In this document: piece after piece, positions 37,190 through 47,232 of the stretch
How the letters are laid out: every line of letters starts with the position of its first letter
Position numbering within the stretch: the stretch's first letter is position 1
Source of the DNA: UBA11740 sp049273695
GTDB taxonomy: Bacteria; Acidobacteriota; Blastocatellia; Pyrinomonadales; Pyrinomonadaceae
DNA: 64,000 bases
Direction: 5' to 3'
Assembly (NCBI GenBank): GCA_049273695.1
Contig: JBASRE010000059.1
Span: 62,001-126,000 of the forward strand
Program-made: the position numbers and the translations under genes
Notes under the pieces: generated by a model
The model's database searches: none
What the model saw: the letters and a program-made list of their open reading frames with translations, nothing else
Told to the model about the DNA's origin: nothing

Positions 37190-37513
37190 TTTTGCGATTT
37201 CCTCCGTTTCAAGTTAGGGCGCCTAACGCCCTTCGTTGATGGGTTCCTCAGCAAAAGCGCAGAAGGTAACGGACGGTCAGAAAAAATTTCTTAAGCACGT
37301 GTGTGCGGGCGCGATTCCGGGCAGAACCGGGCCAAAAAAGTTCCTCAAGGGCTGGACGCTTCGCAAGAACGTTTTGAACTCTAAGTCCCCAACCCTGACT
37401 TTCGACGCCCAACGCTGCCTCTCGAGTGTTGAAGTGAGAGTTTTGGGTAGTACGCGTCACTTGATTTATGAGAAGGTAGGCCGCTTCAGCTCTCCCGTCT
37501 CGCGTGGCGCAGA
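37190..37513. other. divergent intergenic region between the Cys-rich protein and a sigma factor gene
   Basis: These 324 bases hold no convincing gene. They contain a perfect 6-bp hairpin (AGGGCG at 37216-37221 with CGCCCT at 37227-37232) near the leftward gene, and would carry both promoters. No consensus promoter could be assigned. Confidence 0.4.
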
Positions 37514-38239
37514 ATGGAACCACAAAACCAAGAGAAAAAAAGATGTACCGTCGAAGCGGATCTGGAGTTGGTGAGGCGCTACCAAAATGGCGACCAGAAA
37601 GCGCTGGATGCATTGTTTGAAAGCCATCGTCGCTTAATTAGGTTTTGGGTCCGTAAAGTGTTGGCCTGGGCGGACCGAGACGAGGTCATGCAAGAGGCAA
37701 GAATTGGATTCTTCAAGGCGGCACAGGACTTCGACGTTTCACAAAGTGGTGACTTTCATGATCTGGCCAAAACGTATGTGATGAAGTCCGTCCACAAAAG
37801 TAGTGCAGTCATGCCCGTGAGACGAACCCTGTACAAACACTACCGTCAGGTGATGCGAGCTCAGGACGAATTGATGCGAAAGTTAAATCGCAGACCAACA
37901 CTTGAGGAGGTTAGTGAGGAAGCGGAACTCTCGGTAAGGCAAGTAGAGAATGCTTTGAACGTGATCGCTGCCTTTCCGTTCCCATTAGAAGCGGAAGATG
38001 GAACACTGACGATCGAAGAGCCTTACCAGTTCGAGGACCCTTACCGGTTGCAGCTAGTCAAAGATCTGCTCAAACAGATCGATCCGGACGAGGCCAAAAT
38101 AATAATTCTTTTTTACCGATACGGTCTGACAGACCGCGAGATCGCAGAAAACCTGGGCAAGTCCGAGGGTGCCGTCAAGATGGCACGAACGCGCGTGTTA
38201 GAGAAATTCAGAGATATAATCTCTGGCGAAGGAATCTGA
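37514..38239 (+). CDS. sigma-70 family factor with regions 2, 3 and 4
   Basis: The 241-residue protein carries region 2 (about 15-100; RDEVMQEARIGFFKAAQDFD), a region-3 segment (RKLNRRPTLEEVSEEAELSV, about 122-141) and region 4 (about 175-235; YRYGLTDREIAENLGKSEGA). Region 3 sets it apart from ECF factors and makes it more like SigB/FliA-type alternative sigmas. Its gene is followed five bases later by a small protein with an anti-sigma-like zinc motif. There is no strong Shine-Dalgarno before the ATG. Confidence 0.88.
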   Translation: MEPQNQEKKRCTVEADLELVRRYQNGDQKALDALFESHRRLIRFWVRKVLAWADRDEVMQEARIGFFKAAQDFDVSQSGDFHDLAKTYVMKSVHKSSAVMPVRRTLYKHYRQVMRAQDELMRKLNRRPTLEEVSEEAELSVRQVENALNVIAAFPFPLEAEDGTLTIEEPYQFEDPYRLQLVKDLLKQIDPDEAKIIILFYRYGLTDREIAENLGKSEGAVKMARTRVLEKFRDIISGEGI

Positions 38240-38244
38240 AAAAG

Positions 38245-38832
38245 ATGAGACTGCAGGATATTGAACAACTCCTGGAAAGCGGCAAGTACAGGCATCTACC
38301 CCAAGCGACGTTGGTCTCGTACCGCGATAGGCAGCTAGATGAGATCGAGGTGGCGTTAGCTGATGCACACTTGAGGCTCTGTCTCGTCTGCGATCGCAGG
38401 CTTGCTTTCTTGAGGGAGGAGGAGGCGGTACAAACGATTAGTGAGATCCCGGAGAGCAAAACCAGCGACTACTTTCACACTGAGATGCAGCGGCTTGCGT
38501 CTTACATTGATGACCTGCTGACGGCGTGGATCGTACCGTTTAGCCAGCCGGCGATGCGTGGAGCCGGCGACGGTGACGAAGTATGGAGATACGAGAGCGA
38601 AGATGGATTGCTTAGCGCGTGGGCAATACTGGAAAGCGACGCAAGTCTTACTGTGCATTTCTCCTCACCTGAGCTTGCCTGGGAAGGAGCCCGCTTACGA
38701 TTCCGGCTTGGCCCATTCAGCAAAGAGGTTACGTTGCAACGTGAAGAAGATTCTGGACTGGGCGCACAAATCAAGATTCCCCGCCGAGAGCGGGCGAAGA
38801 AAATGGCCGATATTTCCATAGAGGTCGTCTAA
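38245..38832 (+). CDS. putative soluble anti-sigma or sigma partner with H-x3-C-x2-C motif
   Basis: The 195-residue protein has H42, C46 and C49 in AHLRLCLVCDRRL, the spacing of zinc-finger anti-sigma domains, within a helical N-terminal half. The C-terminal half is beta-rich and there is no transmembrane segment. It starts five bases after the sigma-factor stop, so co-translation is likely. A role as cognate anti-sigma is inferred from the motif and position; the fit to the zf-HC2 family is loose. Confidence 0.65.
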   Translation: MRLQDIEQLLESGKYRHLPQATLVSYRDRQLDEIEVALADAHLRLCLVCDRRLAFLREEEAVQTISEIPESKTSDYFHTEMQRLASYIDDLLTAWIVPFSQPAMRGAGDGDEVWRYESEDGLLSAWAILESDASLTVHFSSPELAWEGARLRFRLGPFSKEVTLQREEDSGLGAQIKIPRRERAKKMADISIEVV

Positions 38833-38885
38833 CCAAGCTTGGGCGCAATCCGCGAGAATTCTGAACCTCATTAATTACGGTGTGG

Positions 38886-40763
38886 CTAATCCTCCGTACA
38901 AAGGCTTCTGGCATGGTCCAAAAGAATCCGGTGCATTTGAAAGCGTCCACCGCCAACGGGCTCCAGCAGCCCATGTCCGACAAGCTGGCGCACTGTAGGT
39001 TTTGGATCATCGACCTGCCAGATCCCTCGCAAGGCATGTAAGTCAAAAGTCGCGGGTTTGGGGGGGAAAGCGCCTAGACAGATGAAGCAGTCGCGCGTCT
39101 GTTCGTCCAGCACATCCGTGCTTCGCTGCAGAAGCGCTCGGACAGAAGGGATATCGCCGGCCTTATCAATTCGGTCCCTGGGCGCCTGCTTGTTGATTAG
39201 CTCTGTACCCTCACGAATCTTCTCGATCAGACCAGTTACACCCCACCCCAGATTGGCTTCGCTTCTCAGCAATCCGGCAGCGACATGTAAGGCCAGTGGC
39301 AAGCCATCCAAGTCGCGCACGAGCTCGAGGCAGTCGCGCTCGTTTTGTGAGACTACCTCAGGGGCGAGGATGCGAAGCAGCATCAAGCCGAACTCCTCAG
39401 TCAACACCGGCAAGTTGTATGTGCGCTTTGGATCGGTCGTTAGGGCTGTGGCTACTTTCGGTAAACGGGTCGTGATCATTACCGAGCATTGTTCCCCGGC
39501 AGCGTCAGTAAACGGTGCGGCGTCACCTGTCTCCCACACGTCGTCTACTATTAGCAGCATTCGACGCTTACTAAGCAGCGCGGCCAGTTGTGCCGTTGCA
39601 TCCTTGACCGTTGGCGCCTTCAGTATCTCTTCGGAGCCCAGCGCCCGTCCCCATCTGGCCATCTCTGTAATCACATGCGGCTTTTGTTCAAGCGAGCTCC
39701 ACAAGACGCCATCTGTGAAAGTTCTGGCTATTTCAGCGTCGTGGGCAATGGCACTGACCAGGCTTGTCTTGCCAATTCCCGGCAATCCGCCTACGACCGT
39801 AATATTTTCCTGGTTCGTGCCTCGCTGGTTGGCTATGAGCAACCGTCTTACGTCTTGGAGCGCATCTTCCCTGCCAATAAAGACACGGGGCGGTAACGGG
39901 GGCGCGATGCCACGTGGAACAGGATAGAGAGTTCGCCTTACTTTCCTATAGGTGTCCGATTTGAAATTCGCCTGCAGTATCCCTGAATTTTCGGTAAAGC
40001 TGACGGCAAAATTTGTATTCTGATTATCGCTATCTTCAGTTTCCTGCTGGCCGAGGACAAGCACACCGTCATCCATTGCCTGCCGCAGATTTGACCAATC
40101 CAGCTCGCTTCCGACTCCTCGAACAACTCGTTCCAAAATCGACTTCAGATCGTCGGCGTGCGTTGTTGATCTTACGAACGACTTCGTCGCGTCGGCACCA
40201 TCACGTACGTGCAACACGATCGCATCCGCGCCGGAAAGTCCGTTCAGACCCAAGATGCTCTTTCCGTAATCAAGCGCCTCCTGGACAGAATTACCCGACG
40301 CTAAGGCTGCATAGAATGCGGGGGCAAAGGCGAGAGAAGATTCAACCGGGATTTCCCCCTCGATTCCCAGCGCAAAATCAATTCGCTCCGAGGTCTCTTT
40401 AGCGCAGCCAGCAGAATGACAGAAACCAAAAAAAACCAGTTGTAGGTTCGAGCCTGCGCTAAACAAAACGTTCTTGAGTTGGGCGCACTGAACTTTGGCT
40501 ACACGCCCCACGTCGTTCTCCAGAACCAGTCCTTCGGTTTCCCTGCTGTGAGCGCTGATCTGGAGAATGTCGGGATTGTGCTTTAGTAACGAAGGGCCGA
40601 TGTCAGAAACTCTCAGGGCTGGTTCTTTTTGTATATCGAACTTGTGGCGGAGGGGGGACGCTTGAATCGCTCGGTCTATCGCTTGAATTTCATCAGAAGC
40701 TCGTGAATCGACGGTGTCCACCGAGTTCGCGGCTAGCAGCAGCAACTTGAGCTTGTCTGGCAT
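38886..40763 (-). CDS. CHAT/caspase-like protein with NB-ARC STAND ATPase
   Basis: Residues 1-190 form a short caspase-like domain with His72 (ISAHSRETEGLVLEN) and Cys115/Cys120 (FFGFCHSAGCA) as probable catalytic residues. Residues about 290-600 are an NB-ARC ATPase with Walker A GGLPGIGKTS (325-334), Walker B MLLIVDDVWE and the GLPLAL motif. It ends right after a winged-helix segment (MHRILLDHARSL), where TPRs would follow in fused relatives; here a separate TPR gene ends five bases upstream. STAND proteins of this build act as switch-like sensors that trigger cell death or defence. The trigger and substrate are unknown. Confidence 0.88.
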   Translation of the reverse strand: MPDKLKLLLLAANSVDTVDSRASDEIQAIDRAIQASPLRHKFDIQKEPALRVSDIGPSLLKHNPDILQISAHSRETEGLVLENDVGRVAKVQCAQLKNVLFSAGSNLQLVFFGFCHSAGCAKETSERIDFALGIEGEIPVESSLAFAPAFYAALASGNSVQEALDYGKSILGLNGLSGADAIVLHVRDGADATKSFVRSTTHADDLKSILERVVRGVGSELDWSNLRQAMDDGVLVLGQQETEDSDNQNTNFAVSFTENSGILQANFKSDTYRKVRRTLYPVPRGIAPPLPPRVFIGREDALQDVRRLLIANQRGTNQENITVVGGLPGIGKTSLVSAIAHDAEIARTFTDGVLWSSLEQKPHVITEMARWGRALGSEEILKAPTVKDATAQLAALLSKRRMLLIVDDVWETGDAAPFTDAAGEQCSVMITTRLPKVATALTTDPKRTYNLPVLTEEFGLMLLRILAPEVVSQNERDCLELVRDLDGLPLALHVAAGLLRSEANLGWGVTGLIEKIREGTELINKQAPRDRIDKAGDIPSVRALLQRSTDVLDEQTRDCFICLGAFPPKPATFDLHALRGIWQVDDPKPTVRQLVGHGLLEPVGGGRFQMHRILLDHARSLCTED

Positions 40764-40768
40764 CCTGG

Positions 40769-42196
40769 TTATTTCTGGTTGGCGAGGAACTTTAGTTCAG
40801 AACGGGCGTGCTCTTTTCCCTCAAACGCGTTACCGCACTCTTCGGCGTGTGAAAATGCTCGGTCGAGCGCACCCAAACAAATAAACGTCAAGCAGAGCCC
40901 ATAGTGTGACTTACCTGCGGATTGAGGGTCGCCGATCTCCAATGCGATCGCTAGGCTCTTTTGGTAAAACTCAACTGCTTGATCATAGTTGCCGGTATTA
41001 TAGTACCCAGTGGCTAAGTTACCGAGAGCTTGAGCTTCTCCGGTACGATCGCCGATGCGCCGCGCTATTTGAAAATCCTGCTCGTGACACTCGAACGCCC
41101 GCTTATGATCCCCCAGGTGCAGATAGTTTCTCCCAAGGTTGCCGAAGGCCTGGGCCTGGCTGCGTTGGTCGTCAAGTTCTAAAGCAAGAGCTAACTGTTC
41201 TGTGTGAAGGGCGACAGCCTGTTCGTATTCGCCGAGCGCTGAATGGGCTAGGCCCATGTTTCCCAGTGCGGCCGCTTCACTCTTCCGATCACCGATCTCT
41301 CGGGCCAGCTCCAGGTTTTGCCGGTAAAGCTCCAGCCCGCGTTGTGGTTCATTTAACGTAAGAAAGACGTTGCCCAAATTTCCCAGGGCCTGTGCCTCGA
41401 AACTTCGGTTTCCGATCTTTCGAGCGCTGGCCAAGAATTCCGTTAACGACTCGGTCGCGAGTTGATATTTCCCTAACGCGTACTGGGCTACCCCTATATT
41501 CCCCAGTGCCGCACACTCCGAAGGAAGATCTGCGAGCTCTCGGGCAATTGCCAGCGCGTTCGTGCATAGCTCGAGCGATCGCTGACAGTCGCCGATCTGC
41601 TGGTAAGCTGTACCCAAGTTGGATAGCGCCTTGCCTGTTTCTGACCGGTCGCCTATTTCTCTGCTGATCTCAAGATGCTTTTCATAAAGGCTGATAGCCT
41701 TCGCGTATTCTCCCAGTAAATCGTACGCAACTCCGAGGTTGGCGAGGGCTGCGCCTTCTATTCTTCGATCGCCAATTTCCCTGGCTATCGTCAAATTGAG
41801 TTCGTGGCATTCTATCGCGCGGCGAGCATCTCCCAAGAGATAATGCGCGATTCCCAAATTCCCCAGGTGAATGGCCTCCGCAACCCTGTCTTCAAGGGCG
41901 CGGGCGGCCTTGATGGCACTCTCCAGCCAGGGAATCTGTTCTAGTGGATGTTGACGAACATGGAGAACCGAGGCCCCATAACCGGCGTATCGATTGCAAC
42001 ACCGCGCCGCTTCTTGGTCTCGCTCCGCCAGCCGGGCGGCATATTCCTGACCGATCCGTATGCTTGGCCATTCGGCATCGATTAGCTCAAGTCCCTGCGC
42101 CAACGCCTCTTCGCCTTCGCAATAGAGAATGTCGGCTTGATTCAGGATCCCAAGATAATAACGAAAATGCCGTGTCTGAATCTCGCTGGGGGTCAT
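40769..42196 (-). CDS. TPR repeat protein, probable sensor arm of the adjacent CHAT-NB-ARC protein
   Basis: The 475-residue protein consists of an N-terminal segment (about 1-90) then about eight 40-residue repeats of LGN-like TPR type (each near ALGNLGxAYxxLGEYxxAI with EIGDR at the end). The N-terminal segment (RHFRYYLGILNQADILYCEG) resembles the region that links NB-ARC winged helices to TPRs in single-chain STAND proteins. The gene starts 11 bases after the previous TPR gene and stops five bases before the CHAT-NB-ARC gene. It therefore looks like the detached repeat arm of that protein. Confidence 0.85.
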   Translation of the reverse strand: MTPSEIQTRHFRYYLGILNQADILYCEGEEALAQGLELIDAEWPSIRIGQEYAARLAERDQEAARCCNRYAGYGASVLHVRQHPLEQIPWLESAIKAARALEDRVAEAIHLGNLGIAHYLLGDARRAIECHELNLTIAREIGDRRIEGAALANLGVAYDLLGEYAKAISLYEKHLEISREIGDRSETGKALSNLGTAYQQIGDCQRSLELCTNALAIARELADLPSECAALGNIGVAQYALGKYQLATESLTEFLASARKIGNRSFEAQALGNLGNVFLTLNEPQRGLELYRQNLELAREIGDRKSEAAALGNMGLAHSALGEYEQAVALHTEQLALALELDDQRSQAQAFGNLGRNYLHLGDHKRAFECHEQDFQIARRIGDRTGEAQALGNLATGYYNTGNYDQAVEFYQKSLAIALEIGDPQSAGKSHYGLCLTFICLGALDRAFSHAEECGNAFEGKEHARSELKFLANQK

Positions 42197-42206
42197 TTCT
42201 AAGCGC

Positions 42207-43064
42207 CTAAATCTTGACAGCGGCGATAGCTCGGGGGCCGTCTGTTGACATGAGGCTTAACACTTGAGTCTCGCCTTGCTGATCGCCTAACTGCCGGAAA
42301 AGAACCAACGCCGCCGTGAAGAGTTCCTTTGCTTCTTCCAATTGATCCAGCGCCATCCGCGCCTCTCCCAGCCCGCACAGCGCGATGGCTTCGCATCTAT
42401 AGTTATCAGTCTTGCGGCAAATCGCCAGCGACTGTTCGTAGGATCCTACCGCTGGTTGAATGAGGCCGAGACGCATCTGAGCTGCTCCCAGGCCATTTAG
42501 GGCATCAGCCTCTCCATCGGCAAAATCGATTTCACTAAAGATCCTCAAGGAGCGTTCAAGGCAAAGGAGCGCGGCAGCGTTGTTGTGTAACCGTGTATGA
42601 GCCTTTCCCTGACTGCTCAGGGCCATCGCTTCACCCTTTTTATCTCTCGCCTCGCGACAGATTTCCTCGCTTCGCAGAAAGCAAACGAGCGACTGCTCCA
42701 CCTGGCCGTTCAAGGCATGAATGACGCCCAGTTCTCGCAGCAACAGTCCCGAGCTCCTGGCATCGCCCTGTCGCCTGGCACAAGCCACCGAACTTTGTAG
42801 TTTGCTGACGAGCTGGGCGGGCTCGAGTCGAAGGCTAAGCAATTCAGTGCGGTCGCGCGCAAACGAAATGCACAGTCTGGCGGCGTCCATGTTTTGGTTG
42901 CAATTGTCGATGGCCCATGACCACGCCTTTAAGATGTGCTCGCGGTATAGTTCAAAGAGCCCGACGCCCATAATGCCGCTGACCTTGTACATCTCGAAAA
43001 CAGCTCCAAGGATCGTTTCGTAAAAGACGGCATGGCGCCGATCGATCTCGGTGGTGCTCGGCAT
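42207..43064 (-). CDS. shorter TPR protein of the same operon
   Basis: The protein has 285 residues from the ATG at 43064; a TTG at 43088 would add eight residues. The first ~90 residues contain a RHAVFYETILGAVFEMY segment like the linker in the next TPR gene, followed by about four TPR units (for example LSSQGKAHTRLHNNAAALLC and LNGLGAAQMRLGLIQPAVGS). It lies 65 bases after the large CHAT-STAND gene and 10 bases before the second TPR gene. It is probably a second partner or sensor arm, but this is inferred. Confidence 0.75.
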   Translation of the reverse strand: MPSTTEIDRRHAVFYETILGAVFEMYKVSGIMGVGLFELYREHILKAWSWAIDNCNQNMDAARLCISFARDRTELLSLRLEPAQLVSKLQSSVACARRQGDARSSGLLLRELGVIHALNGQVEQSLVCFLRSEEICREARDKKGEAMALSSQGKAHTRLHNNAAALLCLERSLRIFSEIDFADGEADALNGLGAAQMRLGLIQPAVGSYEQSLAICRKTDNYRCEAIALCGLGEARMALDQLEEAKELFTAALVLFRQLGDQQGETQVLSLMSTDGPRAIAAVKI

Positions 43065-43129
43065 GGTTCGTCTCGGTCTCTCCGACAAAGTCTAAGCGCC
43101 AAACGACTCAGACCGTTTCGCGTGCGCGT

Positions 43130-46100
43130 TCAGCGTCGGGTGCGAGTAGACAACACACTTCGAACGGCCTCGGGGAGATCTTTATCCGCTAGCAGCGCAG
43201 CATTTTCCTTTGGACCCCAGCCAGGAATCTCCAAAGCCGCTTTAAAAAGGGCCCGCAGGGACTGTTCGCTCTTGATGTTCTTATAAACAGACATAACCAT
43301 TTCGATCACCGGTGCGGTGCCAATCTTCTGCCCCAACCGCGGTAGCGTACGACTTAAAGCATTTCCAATTCGCACTTGATTATAAGCGGCGACTATTGCC
43401 ACCGCCTGCAAAACGCTGCCGAGCAATTCCGGATCGTCACTGTGTTCTGAGACGTTATCGTAAAGCGCCGCTAGTCCACCAGCTATGCCTTTACTAACGA
43501 TCGGTATTCGTTGTGAGATTCGAAACGATAAATCCGGATCGGCTTCGGCGGTAATCTTCAAAAGGGCTAGAAGCTCACCCAGTATCTTTGCGTCCTGTTG
43601 CTGCGTGATAGTGTCAGTGAACCAAGAGTCAAAATGTGACAAGAGCAGAGCTGAATGCCGGCGCGGGGTAGACTTAAGCGTCACGAGATAATTGTCGAGC
43701 AGACCTGGGATGTGCTGCTGTAATGAGACTTCGATAATCCGAGTTCCAAACTGCAGGGCGAATTCAGGGTCGGACGCGAGCAAATAGACTAGCGAATTAA
43801 TCACAGTTATCTGACAATATTTACCTTCCTCATTGAATAGTCGGGTGAACATTGTCTGAGCTAGTGGACGGTCGACCGTGGCAATCGCGCCAACCGCTGC
43901 CGCAATTACTGCCGAACCGCCTTGCACGGCGAACGACGCTTCATACACCTCATCAAGTTCGGCTGAATCAAATATTTCGGCCTTCTCCTGAATTAACAAT
44001 GTTAGGGCGCGAATGATTCTCAGATTGTGCGCTTGGGGTTGTTTGAGCTGCGTCAGAAGCCAGTTCTTCGTGGCCTGGGGAGCCGTGGTGGCCAACCGTT
44101 TGAGAATTGCTCTCAACGGGTTACCAATCCCGCTGGTTGGCCATGTCCAGCGGGAAAGGAACTCCAACATCTGATTTGCACTAATACCCGTGAGACCGCT
44201 AACAACGGTGAAGAGCGCCCGAACACTGTCGATGCCCGAAAACGGTTTTGGATCGATCTCGAGGATGCGTTCCATGATTCGTTGGGATAATTCGGGCGGG
44301 GCATTTGCAAGCAATCCGGTATGGAACATCCTGACAAGGTGATCATCGGACCGCAATTCATCGATGGCTGGGTTGACGCTGGGCTCGTCCGCGGCTATTT
44401 GACCGACAATTCTACCTACAAACAGAGCCGTGTTGATATCGCGCCGCCAAATCTTGCTTTGCGTTAACCAGCTTGCAATTGTCTGCGCAGTCGCGGCCGA
44501 GACTCTATTCAATTCGCCGGTAAGCCGGCAGAGAGAATCCCAGACTTCGTTCCGGTGCTCACCGGGAATCTCCGGCAAAAGGATAATGACTTTTCTGACC
44601 ACCCGCTCTACATGCGGCGCAGTTTCCGCGCTTAACACCTCTGCTATTCCTGTCAGGATGGCCGACTGCTGACCCGACTTCACGGCCGGCAAAAGCTCCA
44701 GCAAATCGTTAACGGCGTTCGCTGCTCCATACCTGGCAACCGCGCAAAGCGCATTTTTGAAGTAGGTCTTTGTGTCATCATTCGCTTCGATCACACGCGA
44801 CAACTGGCGATGAAGGAACCGATGCACAATTTCTGGGTCACTTCGGGAAAATGTCTCAGTACAGATCGAGTAGATGGACGTTTCCTTATCTGAGGAAATG
44901 TATGGTTGCAAGAGATCCAACGCCAATTCAGTTTTGCTCTTTGGATAATGCCTAACAGTCTCGCAGATGACACCTCTTAGCGTTTGTGGCCTCTCCTCAA
45001 TCCATTGCCGAACAATTTGGTGACTACGTTCGGAAGCCGGGATCTTACCAATGATTTCGAGCGCCAGCTGCGCGGCTAGTTCGTTGTTGACCTGTCTTAA
45101 TCCTCTCATCAATTGGAGATGAAGCTCCTGATCGCTATCGAATGATTGGATCGTCAATTGTTTTAAGATCGGTGCCCGAAAAAAATTGAAACTGGCAACA
45201 TCCTCAAACAGCTGGGTAACGTACCGATGCAGTGAGTCTCGATCCAAAGAGAGCAAATCATAGGCAGCAGTAAACTCCAGAAAGGTCTGGTGAAAAAACC
45301 GAACGCTGCTTCGGCCTTCAGCCCATTGAAGAACACCCGATGACACCAACCCCTCAATCGTTTGAAAAGAAAAGTGGAGCCCCTTGTCCGGGTTTTTCAT
45401 CAGCGAGCCAATTAGGAACTTATCGGAGTGAGACTCGCCAAAGGCAACGTTGCGAGCGATGTAGCGGCATAGATGCTCTCGCTGCATGCGCTCGTCCGCA
45501 TTCTTAACCACGCGATCAAACAACACTACGTTCTGCCAATAATGCCGGTATATCTGCTGAGTGTTTACATCGCGCGGTATATCTTTGGGAGCATAAGCCT
45601 CAAACAACATTCTCAGAATCAAGGGTTCAAGGTCCAATTCTCGAACATCGCGCTGTTGCTCCAGCAACCCCCAAACCTTATCGAATTGTTCCTGCTGTTT
45701 GCTCTCAGATTTGTCTCGATAATAGATTCGTACTTGATTCCCAATTGCCTGTTGTGCTTCATGATCGTTGTAACGCCGCAATTCGACCCGACTGTTACTA
45801 CTTAGTAATCGTCCCAGTTGATCGGCCTCTTGCTTCCGCGAGTTCGTGATCACCAGCGCTCCTAGTGCCTTGAGCTCACTGATCGACTTCGCCAGTCGTT
45901 GATCGTCAATTCCTACCATCAGGTCCAATGTGTCAATGAGGACAACGAGTTGGCTTTGCCTTCGGACCTCTCTGGCTTGAGCTGTGGTCCTAACAACTGC
46001 GGCAAGATCACTTTCCATTTGAGCCATTAACGGAATTACGGTAAACGCAGGATCGGCACTCAGGTCAGTAAACAGATACCAAAGTAACGAGCTCTTTCCA

Positions 46101-46966
46101 TGCCCGGCATCGCCGACAATGCTGAGCCACTTGCCTGCCCTCGACGTATCCGCCGTGGCCTTAGTGATAAATTCGCTCACCGCAGCTTCGGCTCGAACCC
46201 GATGTACATAGAGACCTTCATCCAAATAGATTGCGCGTCGAACGTCATTTTCGTCCGTTACGTACCCAGCAATCCGTAGTTGAGATACGAACCCTGCTGA
46301 GAGGTCTCGCAAAATAGATTCGGTGTTGGAGGGCTCCTCGACGCTTTTCTTAAGGAAACCTGTTGAGTTCAGGAAAGGGACGTCTGCGGTCGTGCCGCTT
46401 TGCACTCGTAGCACCATTGCGTCCGAGTCTTCCAGCCTTCTTGTCTTCAACCACTCACGCGCATTGTCGAAGGCCCGCTGAACTGATCTGTCCGATGCCA
46501 ATGCCTCGTAAAAGGCTTTCGAAAAGAGGAGCGAAGACTCTGCGCGGATCTTATCTCTCACGCCCACGGCATAAGGAACCTTTGCCAAAATTTCATTGGC
46601 ACAGACTTCCGAATGGCAAAAGGAAAAATAGACGAGCTTGAGGCGATCGTCAGCTATTGAGCTTAGGATGAGCTTAACAAGTTGATCGCATTCTATCTTC
46701 GCGGTATCGCTGTTGTCGTCATCGAGAACCAATCCCTCCGTCAACCTGGCATGCCCGCTGATGTGCAGAATGTGCGGATTGTGTCTCAACAACAACTCCC
46801 TTATGTCAGAAACCCGCAGGCCGGAGTACTGAAGAGGCTCAAACGAGTCGCGTTGACTAGCCGACCGAATGGCGCGGCCGATCTCTCTAATTTCGTCAAC
46901 CGCACGTGGATCGACGGTATCGACGGCATTCGTCGCTAGCAGCAGTAGAATGCACCTTTCCATCAT
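43130..46966 (-). CDS. CHAT/caspase-like STAND protein with HEAT/ARM-like repeats
   Basis: The 1278-residue protein begins with a caspase-like domain closely related to that of the gene at 38.9-40.8 kb (shared LxNxVDTVDxRAxDEI; His72 in HISGHARLTEGLVLDD, Cys117/Cys122 in FSFCHSEVCA). A STAND-type P-loop domain follows with Walker A GDAGHGKSS (285-293) and Walker B LVVLIDTLD. From about 600 to the end it is a long alpha-helical solenoid of HEAT/ARM style. The architecture (effector, switch ATPase, repeat sensor) matches Avs-like and NACHT-like bacterial immune proteins. CAGGA precedes the first ATG by five bases and the second by eight. What it senses is unknown. Confidence 0.88.
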   Translation of the reverse strand: MMERCILLLLATNAVDTVDPRAVDEIREIGRAIRSASQRDSFEPLQYSGLRVSDIRELLLRHNPHILHISGHARLTEGLVLDDDNSDTAKIECDQLVKLILSSIADDRLKLVYFSFCHSEVCANEILAKVPYAVGVRDKIRAESSLLFSKAFYEALASDRSVQRAFDNAREWLKTRRLEDSDAMVLRVQSGTTADVPFLNSTGFLKKSVEEPSNTESILRDLSAGFVSQLRIAGYVTDENDVRRAIYLDEGLYVHRVRAEAAVSEFITKATADTSRAGKWLSIVGDAGHGKSSLLWYLFTDLSADPAFTVIPLMAQMESDLAAVVRTTAQAREVRRQSQLVVLIDTLDLMVGIDDQRLAKSISELKALGALVITNSRKQEADQLGRLLSSNSRVELRRYNDHEAQQAIGNQVRIYYRDKSESKQQEQFDKVWGLLEQQRDVRELDLEPLILRMLFEAYAPKDIPRDVNTQQIYRHYWQNVVLFDRVVKNADERMQREHLCRYIARNVAFGESHSDKFLIGSLMKNPDKGLHFSFQTIEGLVSSGVLQWAEGRSSVRFFHQTFLEFTAAYDLLSLDRDSLHRYVTQLFEDVASFNFFRAPILKQLTIQSFDSDQELHLQLMRGLRQVNNELAAQLALEIIGKIPASERSHQIVRQWIEERPQTLRGVICETVRHYPKSKTELALDLLQPYISSDKETSIYSICTETFSRSDPEIVHRFLHRQLSRVIEANDDTKTYFKNALCAVARYGAANAVNDLLELLPAVKSGQQSAILTGIAEVLSAETAPHVERVVRKVIILLPEIPGEHRNEVWDSLCRLTGELNRVSAATAQTIASWLTQSKIWRRDINTALFVGRIVGQIAADEPSVNPAIDELRSDDHLVRMFHTGLLANAPPELSQRIMERILEIDPKPFSGIDSVRALFTVVSGLTGISANQMLEFLSRWTWPTSGIGNPLRAILKRLATTAPQATKNWLLTQLKQPQAHNLRIIRALTLLIQEKAEIFDSAELDEVYEASFAVQGGSAVIAAAVGAIATVDRPLAQTMFTRLFNEEGKYCQITVINSLVYLLASDPEFALQFGTRIIEVSLQQHIPGLLDNYLVTLKSTPRRHSALLLSHFDSWFTDTITQQQDAKILGELLALLKITAEADPDLSFRISQRIPIVSKGIAGGLAALYDNVSEHSDDPELLGSVLQAVAIVAAYNQVRIGNALSRTLPRLGQKIGTAPVIEMVMSVYKNIKSEQSLRALFKAALEIPGWGPKENAALLADKDLPEAVRSVLSTRTRR

Positions 46967-47232
46967 AAGATTCCTGTCGGCCGACGACGGCCGGACGGCA
47001 TCTCCTTACGTTGTGACAAACGAAGCATCGGCGCTCCGCGGGATAAAACGCGCTCAAAAGGATAGTGGCAAATGATCGGCTGATCTTGCATTCAAACACT
47101 TCAGAAGCGTTTCTCTTGGGACCTGAAAGAGCCGGTAGAGTGTTTGGCGGAAAGCAACGAGGCAGAATCAAACCCTAAGAAAGGCCTTTCAGCGGGGCGA
47201 GCCTAGCACCTGCAATAAAGCAGTTTCAACCA
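46967..47232. other. intergenic gap between HNH and CHAT-STAND genes
   Basis: These 266 bases show no gene on either strand. They separate the HNH nuclease stop from the CHAT-STAND start and would carry the promoter of the CHAT-STAND operon. No terminator hairpin with a T-run was seen, so read-through from the HNH gene is possible. Confidence 0.4.
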
